This document shows, one piece after another, positions 33,474-42,388 of a stretch of DNA of 64,000 nt; position 1 is the stretch's first letter, and the number at the start of each line of letters is the position of its first letter. Location of the stretch: the NCBI RefSeq assembly GCF_039522585.1, contig NZ_BAAADR010000014.1; one strand, 5' to 3'. Position numbers and translations under genes: made by a program. The notes under the pieces are model-generated. The model was not told the origin of the DNA. It did no database searches and worked only from the letters and a program-made list of their open reading frames with translations. The stretch is from Bisbaumannia salifodinae (GTDB lineage Bacteria > Pseudomonadota > Gammaproteobacteria > Pseudomonadales > Halomonadaceae).

Positions 33474-35138
33474 GTGGAACAGGTAGAACGCGATTCGATG
33501 GACTTCGATGTGGTGATCGTCGGCGCCGGGCCCTCGGGCCTGTCGGCGGCCTGCCGGCTGATGCAGCAGGCCAACGAGGCCGGCCAGGAGCTGACGGTGT
33601 GCGTGGTGGAGAAGGGCTCGGAGGTCGGCGCCCATATCCTCTCCGGGGCGGTCTTCGAGCCCCGCGCCCTGGCCGAGCTCTTCCCCGACTGGGAAGCCCG
33701 CGGCGCCCCCCTGACCACCCCGGCGACCCGCGACGAGGTCTACCTGCTCAAGGATGCCGACAAGGCCCAGAAACTGCCCAATGCCCTGGTACCCAAGTCG
33801 ATGCATAACACCGGCGGCGACCTCACGCGCTATGTGATCAGCGCCGGCAACCTGTGCCGCTGGCTGGCCGAACAGGCCGAGGGCCTGGGGGTGGAGATCT
33901 TCCCCGGCTTCGCCGCCCAGGAGACGCTCGTCGAGGACGGCGTGGTCAAGGGCATCCTGATCGGCGACATGGGCGTGGGTGCCGATGGCCAGCCCAAGGA
34001 CGGCCATATGCCCGGCATGGAGCTGCGCGCCAAGTACACCCTGTTCGCCGAGGGCTCGCGGGGCCACCTGGGCAAGCGGCTGATCGAGGCGTTCGACCTC
34101 GCCGCCGGCCGCGACCCCCAGCACTACGGCATCGGCCTCAAGGAGCTGTGGGATATTCCCGCCGACAAGCACGAACCCGGCCTGGTGCTGCATGGCTCCG
34201 GCTGGCCCCTGGACAAGCAGACCCATGGCGGCTGGTTCCTCTATCACGCTGAGAATCACCAGGTGGTGGTGGGGCTGATCATGGACCTCTCCTACCAGAA
34301 CCCCTGGCTGTCGCCCTTCGACGAGTTCCAGCGCATGAAGCACCACCCGGTACTGGCCAAGCACCTGGAGGGCGGCAAGCGGGTCGCCTACGGCGCCCGG
34401 GCCATCACCAAGGGCGGCCTCAACTGCCTGCCGAAGATGACCTTCCCCGGCGGCCTGCTGATCGGCTGCGACGCCGGCACCCTCAACTTCGCCAAGATCA
34501 AGGGCCTGCATACCGCCATGAAGTCGGGCCTGGTGGCCGCCGAGGCGGTCTTCGAAGCCATCGCGACCGGCGACGAGGGTGGCGCCGAGCTGACCGCCTT
34601 CACCGAGAAATGGGAAGCCAGCTGGGCCTACGCCGAACTCAAGGAGAGCGCCAGCTTCGGCCCGGCGATCCACAAGTACGGCACCGTCGGCGGTGGCGCC
34701 TACAACTTCGTCAACCAGCTGCTCGGCGGCAGGCTGCCCAATGTCCACGACACCACGCCGGATCATGCCGCCCTCAAGCCGGCCAGGGCGTTCGCGAAGA
34801 TCGACTACCCCAAGCCGGATGGCAAGCTCTCCTTCGACAAGCTCTCCTCGGTGTTCCTCTCCAACACCAACCACGAGGAGGACCAGCCCTGCCACCTGAA
34901 GCTCGCCGATGCGGCGCTGCCGATCCGCGACAACCTACCCGAGTATGCCGAACCCGCGCAACGCTACTGCCCGGCGGGGGTCTATGAAGTGGTGGAGGGC
35001 GACGACGGCACGCCGCAGTTCCAGATCAACTTCCAGAACTGCGTGCACTGCAAGACCTGCGATATCAAGGACCCGGCCCAGAACATCACCTGGGTGGCGC
35101 CGGAAGGCGGCGGCGGGCCCAACTACCCGAATATGTAA
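33474..35138 (+). CDS. etfD: Electron transfer flavoprotein-ubiquinone oxidoreductase
   Basis: Membrane-associated flavoprotein that oxidises reduced ETF and passes electrons to ubiquinone. The 554 residues begin with the FAD dinucleotide motif (DFDVVIVGAGPSGLSAACRL), and carry the ubiquinone-binding region typical of the family (GGWFLYHAENHQVVVGLIMD). At the C-terminus a [4Fe-4S] domain has cysteines in YCPAGVYEV and NCVHCKTCDIKDP. The start is taken as GTG 33474, with a GAGGAG site nine bases upstream; ATG 33498 is an alternative. Confidence 0.95.
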   Translation: MEQVERDSMDFDVVIVGAGPSGLSAACRLMQQANEAGQELTVCVVEKGSEVGAHILSGAVFEPRALAELFPDWEARGAPLTTPATRDEVYLLKDADKAQKLPNALVPKSMHNTGGDLTRYVISAGNLCRWLAEQAEGLGVEIFPGFAAQETLVEDGVVKGILIGDMGVGADGQPKDGHMPGMELRAKYTLFAEGSRGHLGKRLIEAFDLAAGRDPQHYGIGLKELWDIPADKHEPGLVLHGSGWPLDKQTHGGWFLYHAENHQVVVGLIMDLSYQNPWLSPFDEFQRMKHHPVLAKHLEGGKRVAYGARAITKGGLNCLPKMTFPGGLLIGCDAGTLNFAKIKGLHTAMKSGLVAAEAVFEAIATGDEGGAELTAFTEKWEASWAYAELKESASFGPAIHKYGTVGGGAYNFVNQLLGGRLPNVHDTTPDHAALKPARAFAKIDYPKPDGKLSFDKLSSVFLSNTNHEEDQPCHLKLADAALPIRDNLPEYAEPAQRYCPAGVYEVVEGDDGTPQFQINFQNCVHCKTCDIKDPAQNITWVAPEGGGGPNYPNM

Positions 35139-35253
35139 CCCCGCAAGAGGTGGTACCAACGGAGAGGTCGGTTCGCTTAGCTCAGGGACAAAACCCCGAC
35201 GCGGCGAACCCGCTCCCCCATCTCGTCCCCCATCTCGTCGATGACCTCGCACC

Positions 35254-35290
35254 AAATCGCCCCCATGGCCAGGCCTTGGGGGCGATTTTT
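35254..35290 (+). terminator. Intrinsic terminator of etfD
   Basis: AAATCGCCCCCA (35254-35265) pairs with TGGGGGCGATTT (35277-35288), and the T run continues to 35290. It lies 115 bases after the etfD stop, in the gap before the convergent aminotransferase gene. Confidence 0.8.
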
Positions 35291-35358
35291 CTTCCAGCCT
35301 CAGGCTTACGGCTTGACGCTCCGGGCCTATCCCGGGCGGTGTAGCCGCGTCTTCCCCC

Positions 35359-36453
35359 TCAGCCCGACAAGGCGTCGCGCAGGGCGTCAACCACCCTCTG
35401 CTGCTGCCCTTCCTCCAGGTAAGGGTGCATGGGCAGGCTGAGGATCCGCTCGCACACCGCCTCGCTGACCGGCAGGTGACAGCGGGGATCGGCCAGGGCC
35501 GGCTGGCGATGCAGCGGCACCGGATAGTGCACGGCGGTGGGAATGCCCGCCTCGGCCAGGCACGCCTGGACCCGGTCGCGCTCGTCCACCTGCAGGCTGT
35601 ACTGGGCATGCACACTGGTGTTGCCCGGCGCCACCAGCAGCGGCTCCACCGGCAGGTCGGCCAGCAGGCGGTCGTAGCGCGCGGCTGCCGTCTGGCGCAG
35701 CCTCACCTCCTCGTCGAACACCTCGAGCTTGACCAGCAGGATCGCTGCCTGGAGCGTATCCAGGCGGCTGTTGAGGCCCAGGCGCGGATGGTAGTGATGC
35801 CCCGCTTCCCCATGACGCGCCAGGCTGCGCAGGCAGTCCGCCAGATCATCCTCATCGGTGAACATCGCCCCGCCATCCCCATAGGCCCCCAGCGGCTTGC
35901 TGGGAAAGAAGCTGGTGGCCGCGACCCGGCTCAGGGCACAGGAGGGGCGCCCATGGCGGCTGGCACCGAAACTCTGGGCAGCATCCTCCACCACCTCGAG
36001 GCCATGCGTCTCGGCCAGCATGCCGAGCCGCTCCATCTCGGCACACTGGCCAAATAACGAGACCGGCATGATGGCCCGGGTGCGCGGCGTGATCGCCGCC
36101 TCGACTCGGGCAGGATCGAGCAGGCAAGCATGAGGCTCGATATCCACATAGACCGGCCGGGCCCCGGTCAGGGCCACGCTGCTGGCCGTGGCAACGAAGC
36201 TGAAACCGGGCACGATCACCTCGTCCCCCGGCCCGATACCGAGCCCCCTCAGGGCGATCTGCAAGGCATCGCTGCCACTGGCACAGGTGATGCAGTGAGC
36301 CACCCCCACCCGCTTCGCCAACCGCGCCTCCAACGCCGTGACCTCCGGCCCCAGCACATAACGGCCATGGGCCAGGACCGCCAGGATAGCAGCCTCCAGG
36401 CGTGGCCCAAGGCATGCCTGCTGGGCGGCCAGGTCGACGAAGGGCATCACCAT
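35359..36453 (-). CDS. wbpE: DegT/DnrJ/EryC1/StrS aminotransferase, WbpE-like
   Basis: PLP aminotransferase predicted to convert UDP-2-acetamido-3-oxo-glucuronate to the 3-amino sugar. The 364 residues show the family fold with ITCASGSDALQIALRGLGIG, the PLP Asp in VVEDAAQSFGA, the Schiff-base lysine K186 (SFFPSKPLGAYGDGG), and GLNSRLDTLQAAIL. The start overlaps the end of the oxidoreductase upstream by seven bases. Pairing with a WbpB-like dehydrogenase is what directs the call; a different 3-amino sugar product is possible. Confidence 0.82.
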   Translation of the reverse strand: MVMPFVDLAAQQACLGPRLEAAILAVLAHGRYVLGPEVTALEARLAKRVGVAHCITCASGSDALQIALRGLGIGPGDEVIVPGFSFVATASSVALTGARPVYVDIEPHACLLDPARVEAAITPRTRAIMPVSLFGQCAEMERLGMLAETHGLEVVEDAAQSFGASRHGRPSCALSRVAATSFFPSKPLGAYGDGGAMFTDEDDLADCLRSLARHGEAGHHYHPRLGLNSRLDTLQAAILLVKLEVFDEEVRLRQTAAARYDRLLADLPVEPLLVAPGNTSVHAQYSLQVDERDRVQACLAEAGIPTAVHYPVPLHRQPALADPRCHLPVSEAVCERILSLPMHPYLEEGQQQRVVDALRDALSG

Positions 36454-37412
36454 GACACCCGCCCATCCCGGACCAGGGCCAGCAGCCGGGGATGGCCCTC
36501 GTCGTCGCCGGGCGCCTCGGGGGTGGCCCGGCGGATGGCATGCACCGTTTCCAGGCTGTGGCGAACCGCCTCGATGCCGAAGCCACGCCCGGCCAGCACC
36601 TCGCGATAGCTGATCGTATGCAGTGCCTCGAAGCCGGTGGAAAACTCGAAGACCTCATCGTCGCAGACGATGGCCCGGTAGGAGGGACGGTGGCCACGCA
36701 GCGACGCCGGCAGATCCGCGGCATCGATGGAGAGAAACCAACGCACCCGAGCCGTGGCGTATTCCAGATAGCCGGCGACCTTATGGGCATCGCGGTAGTG
36801 CACCACCAGACGCTCCAGGCCACCGAAGATCAGGGCCAGGATATCGAAGAAATGCACGCCGATATCCGCCTCCACACCGAATGACTTGCGGGGATCGCCC
36901 TTCCAGCTCGCCATGTACCAGGGTCCCCGGGAGGTGATATAGGTCAATTCCACGTCGTACTTGGTGTCCCGCCCCTCCGTCAGCACCCTGGTGCACAGCT
37001 CATGGATCGCCGGATGGTGGCGCAGCTGCATGATGCTGTAGACGCGATGCCCGGTCTCCTCCTCCACAGAGCGCAGCTCGTCGAGCTGCTCGGGCAGCGG
37101 CACCAGCGGTTTCTCGCAGATGACATCGCAACCCAGCTGCAAGCCGGCGACCACATGCGCACTGTGCAGATGATTGGGCGAACAGACCGCCACGTAGTCC
37201 AGGGCGCACTCCCCCTGTCGCCTGAGCCGCCAGGCATGCTCGAGGAAAGACTCGAACTCGGTGAAGAAGGCACAGTCGGGGGAGATGGAGTCGATGATCC
37301 CCACCGAGTCGTTGATATCGTAGGCCGCCACCAGAGCATGCCCGGTGGCCTGGATCGCCTGCATATGGCGCGGGGCGATATAGCCCGCCGCACCGATCAG
37401 CGCAAAGTTCAT
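36447..37412 (-). CDS. wbpB: Gfo/Idh/MocA oxidoreductase, WbpB/WlbA-like UDP-GlcNAcA 3-dehydrogenase
   Basis: NAD-dependent enzyme predicted to oxidise C3 of UDP-N-acetylglucosaminuronate; in Pseudomonas it works as a coupled pair with WbpE. The 321 residues begin MNFALIGAAGYIAPRHMQAI and continue with DSVGIIDSISPDCAFFTEFE, VAVCSPNHLHSAHV, and the catalytic-lysine motif CEKPLV. These are diagnostic of WbpB/WlbA rather than generic Gfo/Idh proteins. The other steps (WbpA, WbpD, WbpI types) are not in this window. The ATG at 37412 is the family start. Confidence 0.85.
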   Translation of the reverse strand: MNFALIGAAGYIAPRHMQAIQATGHALVAAYDINDSVGIIDSISPDCAFFTEFESFLEHAWRLRRQGECALDYVAVCSPNHLHSAHVVAGLQLGCDVICEKPLVPLPEQLDELRSVEEETGHRVYSIMQLRHHPAIHELCTRVLTEGRDTKYDVELTYITSRGPWYMASWKGDPRKSFGVEADIGVHFFDILALIFGGLERLVVHYRDAHKVAGYLEYATARVRWFLSIDAADLPASLRGHRPSYRAIVCDDEVFEFSTGFEALHTISYREVLAGRGFGIEAVRHSLETVHAIRRATPEAPGDDEGHPRLLALVRDGRVSW

Positions 37413-37470
37413 CGACCGTCGCCCTTGCCTCGCCTTCGTGATTAAAGGTAGCGGCGATGGCGCTCCCTGC

Positions 37471-38295
37471 CTAATGGGCCACGGGGCGGGCGGGGTCGCG
37501 GATCCAGTCGCTCCAGGAGCCGGCGTAGAGCCGCGGCAGCGGTCGCCCGGCCACGGCGTAGGCGAGAATATTGTGGCAGGCGGTGACCCCCGAGCCACAA
37601 TAGGCCACCTCGGCCTCGGGGAGCTCCCGGGCCAGCACCGCGGCGGGCCGGAAGCGCCCCTCGGCGGTCAGGTTGGCGGCGCTGGGACGGCAACAAGCGC
37701 CGGGGATATGCCCCGCCACCGGGTCGATGGGTTCCTCCTCGCCGCGAAAGCGCGCCTCGGCCCGGGCATCCACCAGACTCGGCGACTCGGCCTGCAGGTC
37801 TTCCGCACTGACCCAGGCGCCATCGTCGAAGCGCGGCGTCCAGTCGCCGGGCTCGACCGGGGGCGCCGCCCCGCTCTCCGCCCCGATATCCAAGTCGCCG
37901 CCGGCGGCCTGCCAGGCGCCCAGGCCGCCATCCAGCACCCGCACCGCCGGGTGGCCCGCCCAGCGGGCCAGCATCCACCAGGCCCGGGCCGCCGCCAGTT
38001 GGCCCCCCATGTCGTCATAGAGCACCAGCGTCGCCTCAGGACCGATGCCCAGCCGTTGCAGGCTGGCCGTAAAGGCCTCGCGGCTCGGCAGGGGGTGGCG
38101 CCCGCCCTCCCCCGGCGGCGCCGCCAGGTCGCGGTCCAGGTCCAGGTGCTGGCTGCCCGGCAGGTGACCCTGCCGCCACAGGTCACGCCCCGCCTCGGGC
38201 TCCCCCAGGCGGGCACGACAGTCGAGGATCCGCAGCGGCGCCCCGGTCTCGATCAACCGGTGCAGCTCGTCGGCGGTAAGCAGGGGATGAGTCAT
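37471..38295 (-). CDS. sseA: Sulfurtransferase (3-mercaptopyruvate/thiosulfate type), two rhodanese domains
   Basis: Transfers sulfane sulfur from mercaptopyruvate or thiosulfate to an acceptor. The 274 residues have an inactive N-terminal rhodanese domain (about 5-130; DCRARLGEPEAGRDLWRQGH, ending at LPGSQHLDLDRDL) and a catalytic C-terminal domain with C233 in AYCGSGVTACHN. The loop CGSGVTAC is seen in both enzyme types, so the preferred donor is not certain. The ATG at 38295 overlaps the helicase stop by ATGA and is preceded by GGGAG. Confidence 0.85.
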   Translation of the reverse strand: MTHPLLTADELHRLIETGAPLRILDCRARLGEPEAGRDLWRQGHLPGSQHLDLDRDLAAPPGEGGRHPLPSREAFTASLQRLGIGPEATLVLYDDMGGQLAAARAWWMLARWAGHPAVRVLDGGLGAWQAAGGDLDIGAESGAAPPVEPGDWTPRFDDGAWVSAEDLQAESPSLVDARAEARFRGEEEPIDPVAGHIPGACCRPSAANLTAEGRFRPAAVLARELPEAEVAYCGSGVTACHNILAYAVAGRPLPRLYAGSWSDWIRDPARPVAH

Positions 38296-40496
38296 GCGGG
38301 GGCTCCCGGTAACCATTCGATGGGCGCACGGCGGGCGATCAGGCGTCGTCGGCCGGCCTGGGTAAAGCGTACCTCGATCACCGGGTCATGGGGTTCTCCC
38401 TCCACCACCAGCACCTCGCCCTCGCCGAAGACCGCATGGCGCAGGCGCTGCCCGGGGCGCGGCGCCGCCTCGCCCCGGTAGTCGGCGGCGGGGCTGGCCA
38501 CGCCGGCGGCCTCGGCGGCCAGCGGCAGCTCGATGCCCTGGCGGCGCAGGTAGTCCGCCACCAGCGGCGCCGCGGCGACTGGCAAGGGCTCGGTAATGGC
38601 CTGGGGCGCCGCCAGGGCCTCGGCCAGGCGGTTGCACTGGGCCCAGTGGGTCTCGGCCAGGAAGCGACTGGGCGGGTGTTCGCCGCCGTCGTGGAGCAGC
38701 AGCAGGCGCTCCCGGGCCCGGGTAATGGCCACGTAGTAGAGGCGCCGCTCTTCCTCCAGGCGCGCCTCGTCGAGGGGGTTGTCGCGGCTGTAGTGGGGGA
38801 AATCTTCCTCGTTGGCGCCCCACAGGGCCACCAGGGGCCACTCCAGCCCCTTGGCGCCATGCACCGTGGTGATCAGCACCCCATCGTCGCGGTTCTCCAC
38901 CGGGCTGCGCAACAGGGCGATAAAGGCCTCCGGGTCGCTGCCCAGCTCGGCGGCCTGCTCCACCAGCACATCCAGCAGGCGCACGTCCTCCTCGCCCTTC
39001 TCGCGGCGTGCCGCGGCGCGCTTGAGCACCTTCTCGGCATCCAGGCGCTCCACCACATGGGTCAAGAGGCGATCCGCCGGCCAGCGCCCCCGCTTCGGCA
39101 GGTCGCAGAGCAGCTCCCAGCGCCGCTTGAGGTTGCGCCGCTGGATCGGCTTGAGGCCGGCCAGCAGCGGGTCATGGCGCTCCGGGTAGGCCTGGGTCTC
39201 GGCCAGGTGGCGCACCAGGGCATGCAGGCGCTCGTGGGGCACGAAGGGGGTCGGCTGGGCGAACAGCAGGGCGAGGCGCTCGGGGTCGCGCAGATGGCGC
39301 CCGTCCCGGGCCACCTCCAGGTAGCCGGCCAGGGCCTGCACCAGGGGCAGGCGGAAGACGAAGCGATCCTCCCGGCTCAGCCGGAAGGGAATGCCGGCGC
39401 GCAGCAGCGCCAGCTGCACCGGCACCGAGAGCGCCCAGCTGCGTACCAGCACGCAGGCCTCGTCGAGGCCGCGGCCCCCACCCCGCCAGTCGCCCAGGGC
39501 CTCGACCAGGCGGGCGCTGCCCTGGGCCAGGTCGAGGCGGGTCCGGGGATTCTCCGGGGCCGCCAGGCAGAGCTGATTCGGCCGACGCCGGTTGGCGGCG
39601 ATGGCGTGGTTGGCGGCCAGGGCCAGGGCATGGCCATGGCGGAAGGTGGTGGAGAGCGGGTAGTCCCGGGCCGCGCCGAAGGTGGCGGTGAAGTCCTCGA
39701 GCATGGTGTCCGGATGAGCGCCCCGCCACTCATAGATGCACTGGTTGGCATCCCCCACCGCCATCACCGCCGCCCGGTCGCCGGCCAGCATCGCCAGCAG
39801 GCGCTGCTGGGCGGCATTGATGTCCTGGTACTCGTCGATGATCACCTGATCGAGGTAACCCTGGACCCGGGCCTGGAGGCGCGGATCCGCCGCCAGCGCC
39901 GTCAGCGGGCGATAGAGCAGGTCCGCATAGGTCATCTGACCATGGTCGCCGAGCAGCTGCTCGGCATGGCCGTAGGCGGCGACGAAATGGCGCGTCTCGG
40001 GGCCCAGGGCGAGCCGCTCGTAGAGCCGCTCCGGGGCCACCAGCTCGGCCTTGACCAGTTCGCAGAAGTGGCCGAAGGCCTCCAGGGTCTCCGGCTCCAG
40101 GGCGCCCTCGACCTCCGTCCCCTCCCCCAGGGCCTGGAGGGTCGCCTGGCGCAGCAGGCGCTCGCGCTGCCACTCCTGGGTGAGCAACTGACGGGGCGCC
40201 AGCACGCCCCAGCGGGTCAGGCTTTGGGTCAGGCGGTGGCCCAGGGAGTGGAAGGTGCGCACGTCCGGAAGCCGCTGGCCGGCGGGGGCATGGCGGGCCA
40301 GCTTGGCGGTAAAATCCTCCCGCGCCGAGCGATTGAACATCAACACCAGGATCCGTGACGGCGGCACGCCCCGGGCCAGCAGCTCCAGCACCCGGGCCAC
40401 CAGGGTGGTGGTCTTGCCGGCCCCGGCCACCGCGGCGACCCGGGCATGCCCCTCCCGGTGGGCGACCACCGCCCGCTGCTCCTCGGTCAGTCGCAT
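38292..40496 (-). CDS. UvrD/Rep-family superfamily 1 DNA helicase
   Basis: The 734 residues contain the SF1A motifs in order: Q-like MRLTEEQRAVVAH, motif I AVAGAGKTTTLVARV (near 30), Ia LMFNRSAREDF, II VIIDEYQDINAAQQRLL, III GDANQCIYEWRGA, IV-like TTFRHGHALALA, V TVHGAKGLEWPLV, VI YVAITRARERLLLLH. A C-terminal segment (GQRLRHAVFGEGEVLVVEGE) resembles the tail of UvrD/PcrA proteins. It is not an exact UvrD or Rep by length or flanks, so I leave it unnamed. The ATG at 40496 lies inside the end of the DUF1285 gene; longer upstream frame there is spurious. Confidence 0.88.
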   Translation of the reverse strand: MRLTEEQRAVVAHREGHARVAAVAGAGKTTTLVARVLELLARGVPPSRILVLMFNRSAREDFTAKLARHAPAGQRLPDVRTFHSLGHRLTQSLTRWGVLAPRQLLTQEWQRERLLRQATLQALGEGTEVEGALEPETLEAFGHFCELVKAELVAPERLYERLALGPETRHFVAAYGHAEQLLGDHGQMTYADLLYRPLTALAADPRLQARVQGYLDQVIIDEYQDINAAQQRLLAMLAGDRAAVMAVGDANQCIYEWRGAHPDTMLEDFTATFGAARDYPLSTTFRHGHALALAANHAIAANRRRPNQLCLAAPENPRTRLDLAQGSARLVEALGDWRGGGRGLDEACVLVRSWALSVPVQLALLRAGIPFRLSREDRFVFRLPLVQALAGYLEVARDGRHLRDPERLALLFAQPTPFVPHERLHALVRHLAETQAYPERHDPLLAGLKPIQRRNLKRRWELLCDLPKRGRWPADRLLTHVVERLDAEKVLKRAAARREKGEEDVRLLDVLVEQAAELGSDPEAFIALLRSPVENRDDGVLITTVHGAKGLEWPLVALWGANEEDFPHYSRDNPLDEARLEEERRLYYVAITRARERLLLLHDGGEHPPSRFLAETHWAQCNRLAEALAAPQAITEPLPVAAAPLVADYLRRQGIELPLAAEAAGVASPAADYRGEAAPRPGQRLRHAVFGEGEVLVVEGEPHDPVIEVRFTQAGRRRLIARRAPIEWLPGAPA

Positions 40497-41053
40497 GCCA
40501 CCTCGTTCCCCTCCGCGTCGAGGCAGCCCAGGGGATGCCAGTGGCCACCGCTGGTCAGCCCCAGGGCCAGGATCTCGCCCTGCCGGCGGCTCTCGGCGGC
40601 CTCCACCAGGCGGTAGAAGAGCGGCCGATTGAGGCGCCCGCAGAGCCCGTGGCGCAGGGCCAGCTCCGGCACCCGGGCGCCGTCGGGGGTCCGGCTCAGA
40701 GTCAAGGGGTGGTCGCCGTCCAGGCGCACTCGCTCCCCGACCTGGGTGGTCAGCCACCAGTCGCCGGTTTCGTCCCGGTCGGCGTCGACGATCAGCAGCG
40801 GCCGATCCACCACCCGGATCCGCCACTTCTCCTCGGGGCTCACCAGGTAGTGGTGACCGTCCGCCTCGCGGCGCAGCACGCTGGCCAGCAGGCGCACCAG
40901 GGCCGCCCGGCGGATCGGCGTCCCCTCATGGATCCAGTGGCCCTCGGCGTCGATCTCCAGGTCCATGTCGCCGCACAGGGGCGGATCCCAACGCTCCAGG
41001 GGCGGCGACGATCCCGGGGGCGCCAGATGGGCCAGCAGGGGTTCCAGAGACAT
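40487..41053 (-). CDS. DUF1285 family protein
   Basis: Cytoplasmic protein of unknown function. The 188 residues match the DUF1285 pattern: CGDMDLEIDAEGHWIHEGTP followed by IRRAALVRLLASVLRREADG, then HHYLVSPEEKWRIRVVDRPL. There are no membrane or signal segments and no evident catalytic residues. Its stop lies 10 bases inside the helicase start, so it is translationally linked to the helicase and sulfurtransferase; a functional connection is unproven. Confidence 0.8.
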   Translation of the reverse strand: MSLEPLLAHLAPPGSSPPLERWDPPLCGDMDLEIDAEGHWIHEGTPIRRAALVRLLASVLRREADGHHYLVSPEEKWRIRVVDRPLLIVDADRDETGDWWLTTQVGERVRLDGDHPLTLSRTPDGARVPELALRHGLCGRLNRPLFYRLVEAAESRRQGEILALGLTSGGHWHPLGCLDAEGNEVACD

Positions 41054-41099
41054 GAGGCGGCTCCTTTTATCAGGACATGACGACCAGGTCGGGACCAGC

Positions 41100-41945
41100 C
41101 TAGATCAGGCCCGCCTGGGCCAGCGACTGGCGCACCTCGGCGGGGGCCTCCGGGGCGGCGGCGCGGAACAGCCGATAGAAGTTGGCGGTGGTCTGCATGG
41201 CCACCTCGTCGACGCTGATGCCGCGTTCGGCGGCGATCGCCTCGGCCACCTCCACCACCCACTGGGGCTCGTTGGGCTTGCCGCGGTGGGGCACCGGAGC
41301 CAGATAGGGGCTGTCGGTCTCGATCAGCAGCCGGTCCAGGGGGATGCGCCGGGCCAGCTCACGGATGGCGCCGGCGTTGCGGAAGGTGACGATGCCGGAA
41401 AGCGACACATAGAAGCCGTGGCGCACCGCCTCCCGGGCCATGTCCAGGTCCTCGGTGAAGCAGTGCAGCACGCCCCCCACCGCCGGGTCCACCTCGTCGC
41501 GGATCAACGCCAGGGTATCCTCCCTGGCCTCCCGGGTATGGATGATCACCGGCAGCTCCAGCTCCCGGGCCGCCACCAGGTGGCGACGGAAGCGCTCGAG
41601 CTGGCGCTCCCGGGAGGGCACCTTCTCCGGGGTCTTGTCCAGGTAGTGGTAATCGAGGCCGGTCTCGCCGATGGCCACGGCGGCGTAGCGCTCGGCGCAT
41701 TCGACGATATCGCTCACCTCGGGCTCGCGGGCGACGCCATGCAACGGGTGCACGCCGGCGGAGATCACCACGTCGTCGTGGGCGCGGGCGATCTCGGCGA
41801 TGCCGGGCACCTCGTCGAGGGTCACGGCGATGGCCAGGAACTGGCGCACGTCCCGGGCCCGGGCGGCCGCCAGGGCGGCCCCCAGGTCACCGTCATGGGC
41901 GCTCAGGTCGAGGCGGTCGAGATGGCAGTGGGAATCAACAAACAT
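41100..41945 (-). CDS. TatD-family metal-dependent deoxyribonuclease (YcfH-like)
   Basis: Two-metal hydrolase of the TatD superfamily. The 281 residues start MFVDSHCHLDRLDL (metal ligands HxH) and include the Glu ligand in AIGETGLDYHYL, the His ligands in VIIHTREAREDTL and GVLHCFTEDLDMA, and the Asp ligand LIETDSPYLAP. Position next to holB-tmk and PilZ is that of YcfH rather than TatD proper. The ATG at 41945 lies immediately after a terminator-like hairpin, so its expression may be separately controlled. Confidence 0.92.
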   Translation of the reverse strand: MFVDSHCHLDRLDLSAHDGDLGAALAAARARDVRQFLAIAVTLDEVPGIAEIARAHDDVVISAGVHPLHGVAREPEVSDIVECAERYAAVAIGETGLDYHYLDKTPEKVPSRERQLERFRRHLVAARELELPVIIHTREAREDTLALIRDEVDPAVGGVLHCFTEDLDMAREAVRHGFYVSLSGIVTFRNAGAIRELARRIPLDRLLIETDSPYLAPVPHRGKPNEPQWVVEVAEAIAAERGISVDEVAMQTTANFYRLFRAAAPEAPAEVRQSLAQAGLI

Positions 41946-41957
41946 GGGAGAAACACC

Positions 41958-42000
41958 GAAAAGAAAAATCCTATCGCGCCGACGATATCGGCAGGCGATA
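41958..42000 (-). terminator. Terminator or attenuator between pilZ and tatD
   Basis: On the minus strand TATCGC, a two-base bulge, GCCGA, a five-base loop, TCGGC and GCGATA form an 11-bp stem (41972-42000). GGATTTTTCTTTT follows. The hairpin ends only 27 bases before the tatD ATG, a position suggesting attenuation or a gene boundary. Confidence 0.6.
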
Positions 42001-42027
42001 ACCAATAATAATGACGCGCTTCTGGCG

Positions 42028-42363
42028 TTAGAGGGTGTAGGTCGGCGCACCCTTGTCGAGCTGGCCGGCCAGATGGGTCTCGATGCGATCGCGTACCGCC
42101 TGGTCCTCGGCGCGAAAGTGCACGCCGATGCCCGGTACCCGGCGCCCGCTGACCCCCGGCGGCGAGATCCATACCACCTGGCCGGTGACCGGCAGGCGCT
42201 CGCTCTCGCCGGGCAGGGTCAGCAGCAGGAAGACCTCCTGCCCCAGCTCGTAGCGCTCCTTGGTGGGCACGAAGATGCCGCCCCGCTCCAGGGAGGGCAT
42301 ATAGGCCGACAGCAGGGTCGGCACATCATGAATCGTCAACGACAGGGCCTTCTGTCCACTCAT
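42028..42363 (-). CDS. pilZ: PilZ domain protein (type IV pilus/c-di-GMP related)
   Basis: A 111-residue single PilZ domain. It has LSLTIHDVPTLLSAYMPSLE, GGIFVPTKERYELGQEVFLL, and VTGQVVWISPPG, closing with GIGVHF. The c-di-GMP-binding RxxxR motif expected before the barrel is missing, as in the PilZ (PA2960) subgroup that acts in type IV pilus assembly without binding the nucleotide. It sits between holB and tatD, the position of pilZ in Pseudomonas. Confidence 0.88.
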   Translation of the reverse strand: MSGQKALSLTIHDVPTLLSAYMPSLERGGIFVPTKERYELGQEVFLLLTLPGESERLPVTGQVVWISPPGVSGRRVPGIGVHFRAEDQAVRDRIETHLAGQLDKGAPTYTL

Positions 42364-42388
42364 GGCACGCCTCCGGCAGGGCAGGGAA

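Noticed and set aside
35165..35215. Possible tRNA (TTAGCTCAGG D-arm-like string)
   Set aside because: No anticodon or T arm with correct spacing; the GGTTCGC/GCGAACC arms form only a loose hairpin.
38292..40826. Longer helicase with an extra 110 N-terminal residues
   Set aside because: The extension overlaps DUF1285 in another frame and is arginine/proline-rich; the ATG at 40496 begins the conserved Q-like motif.
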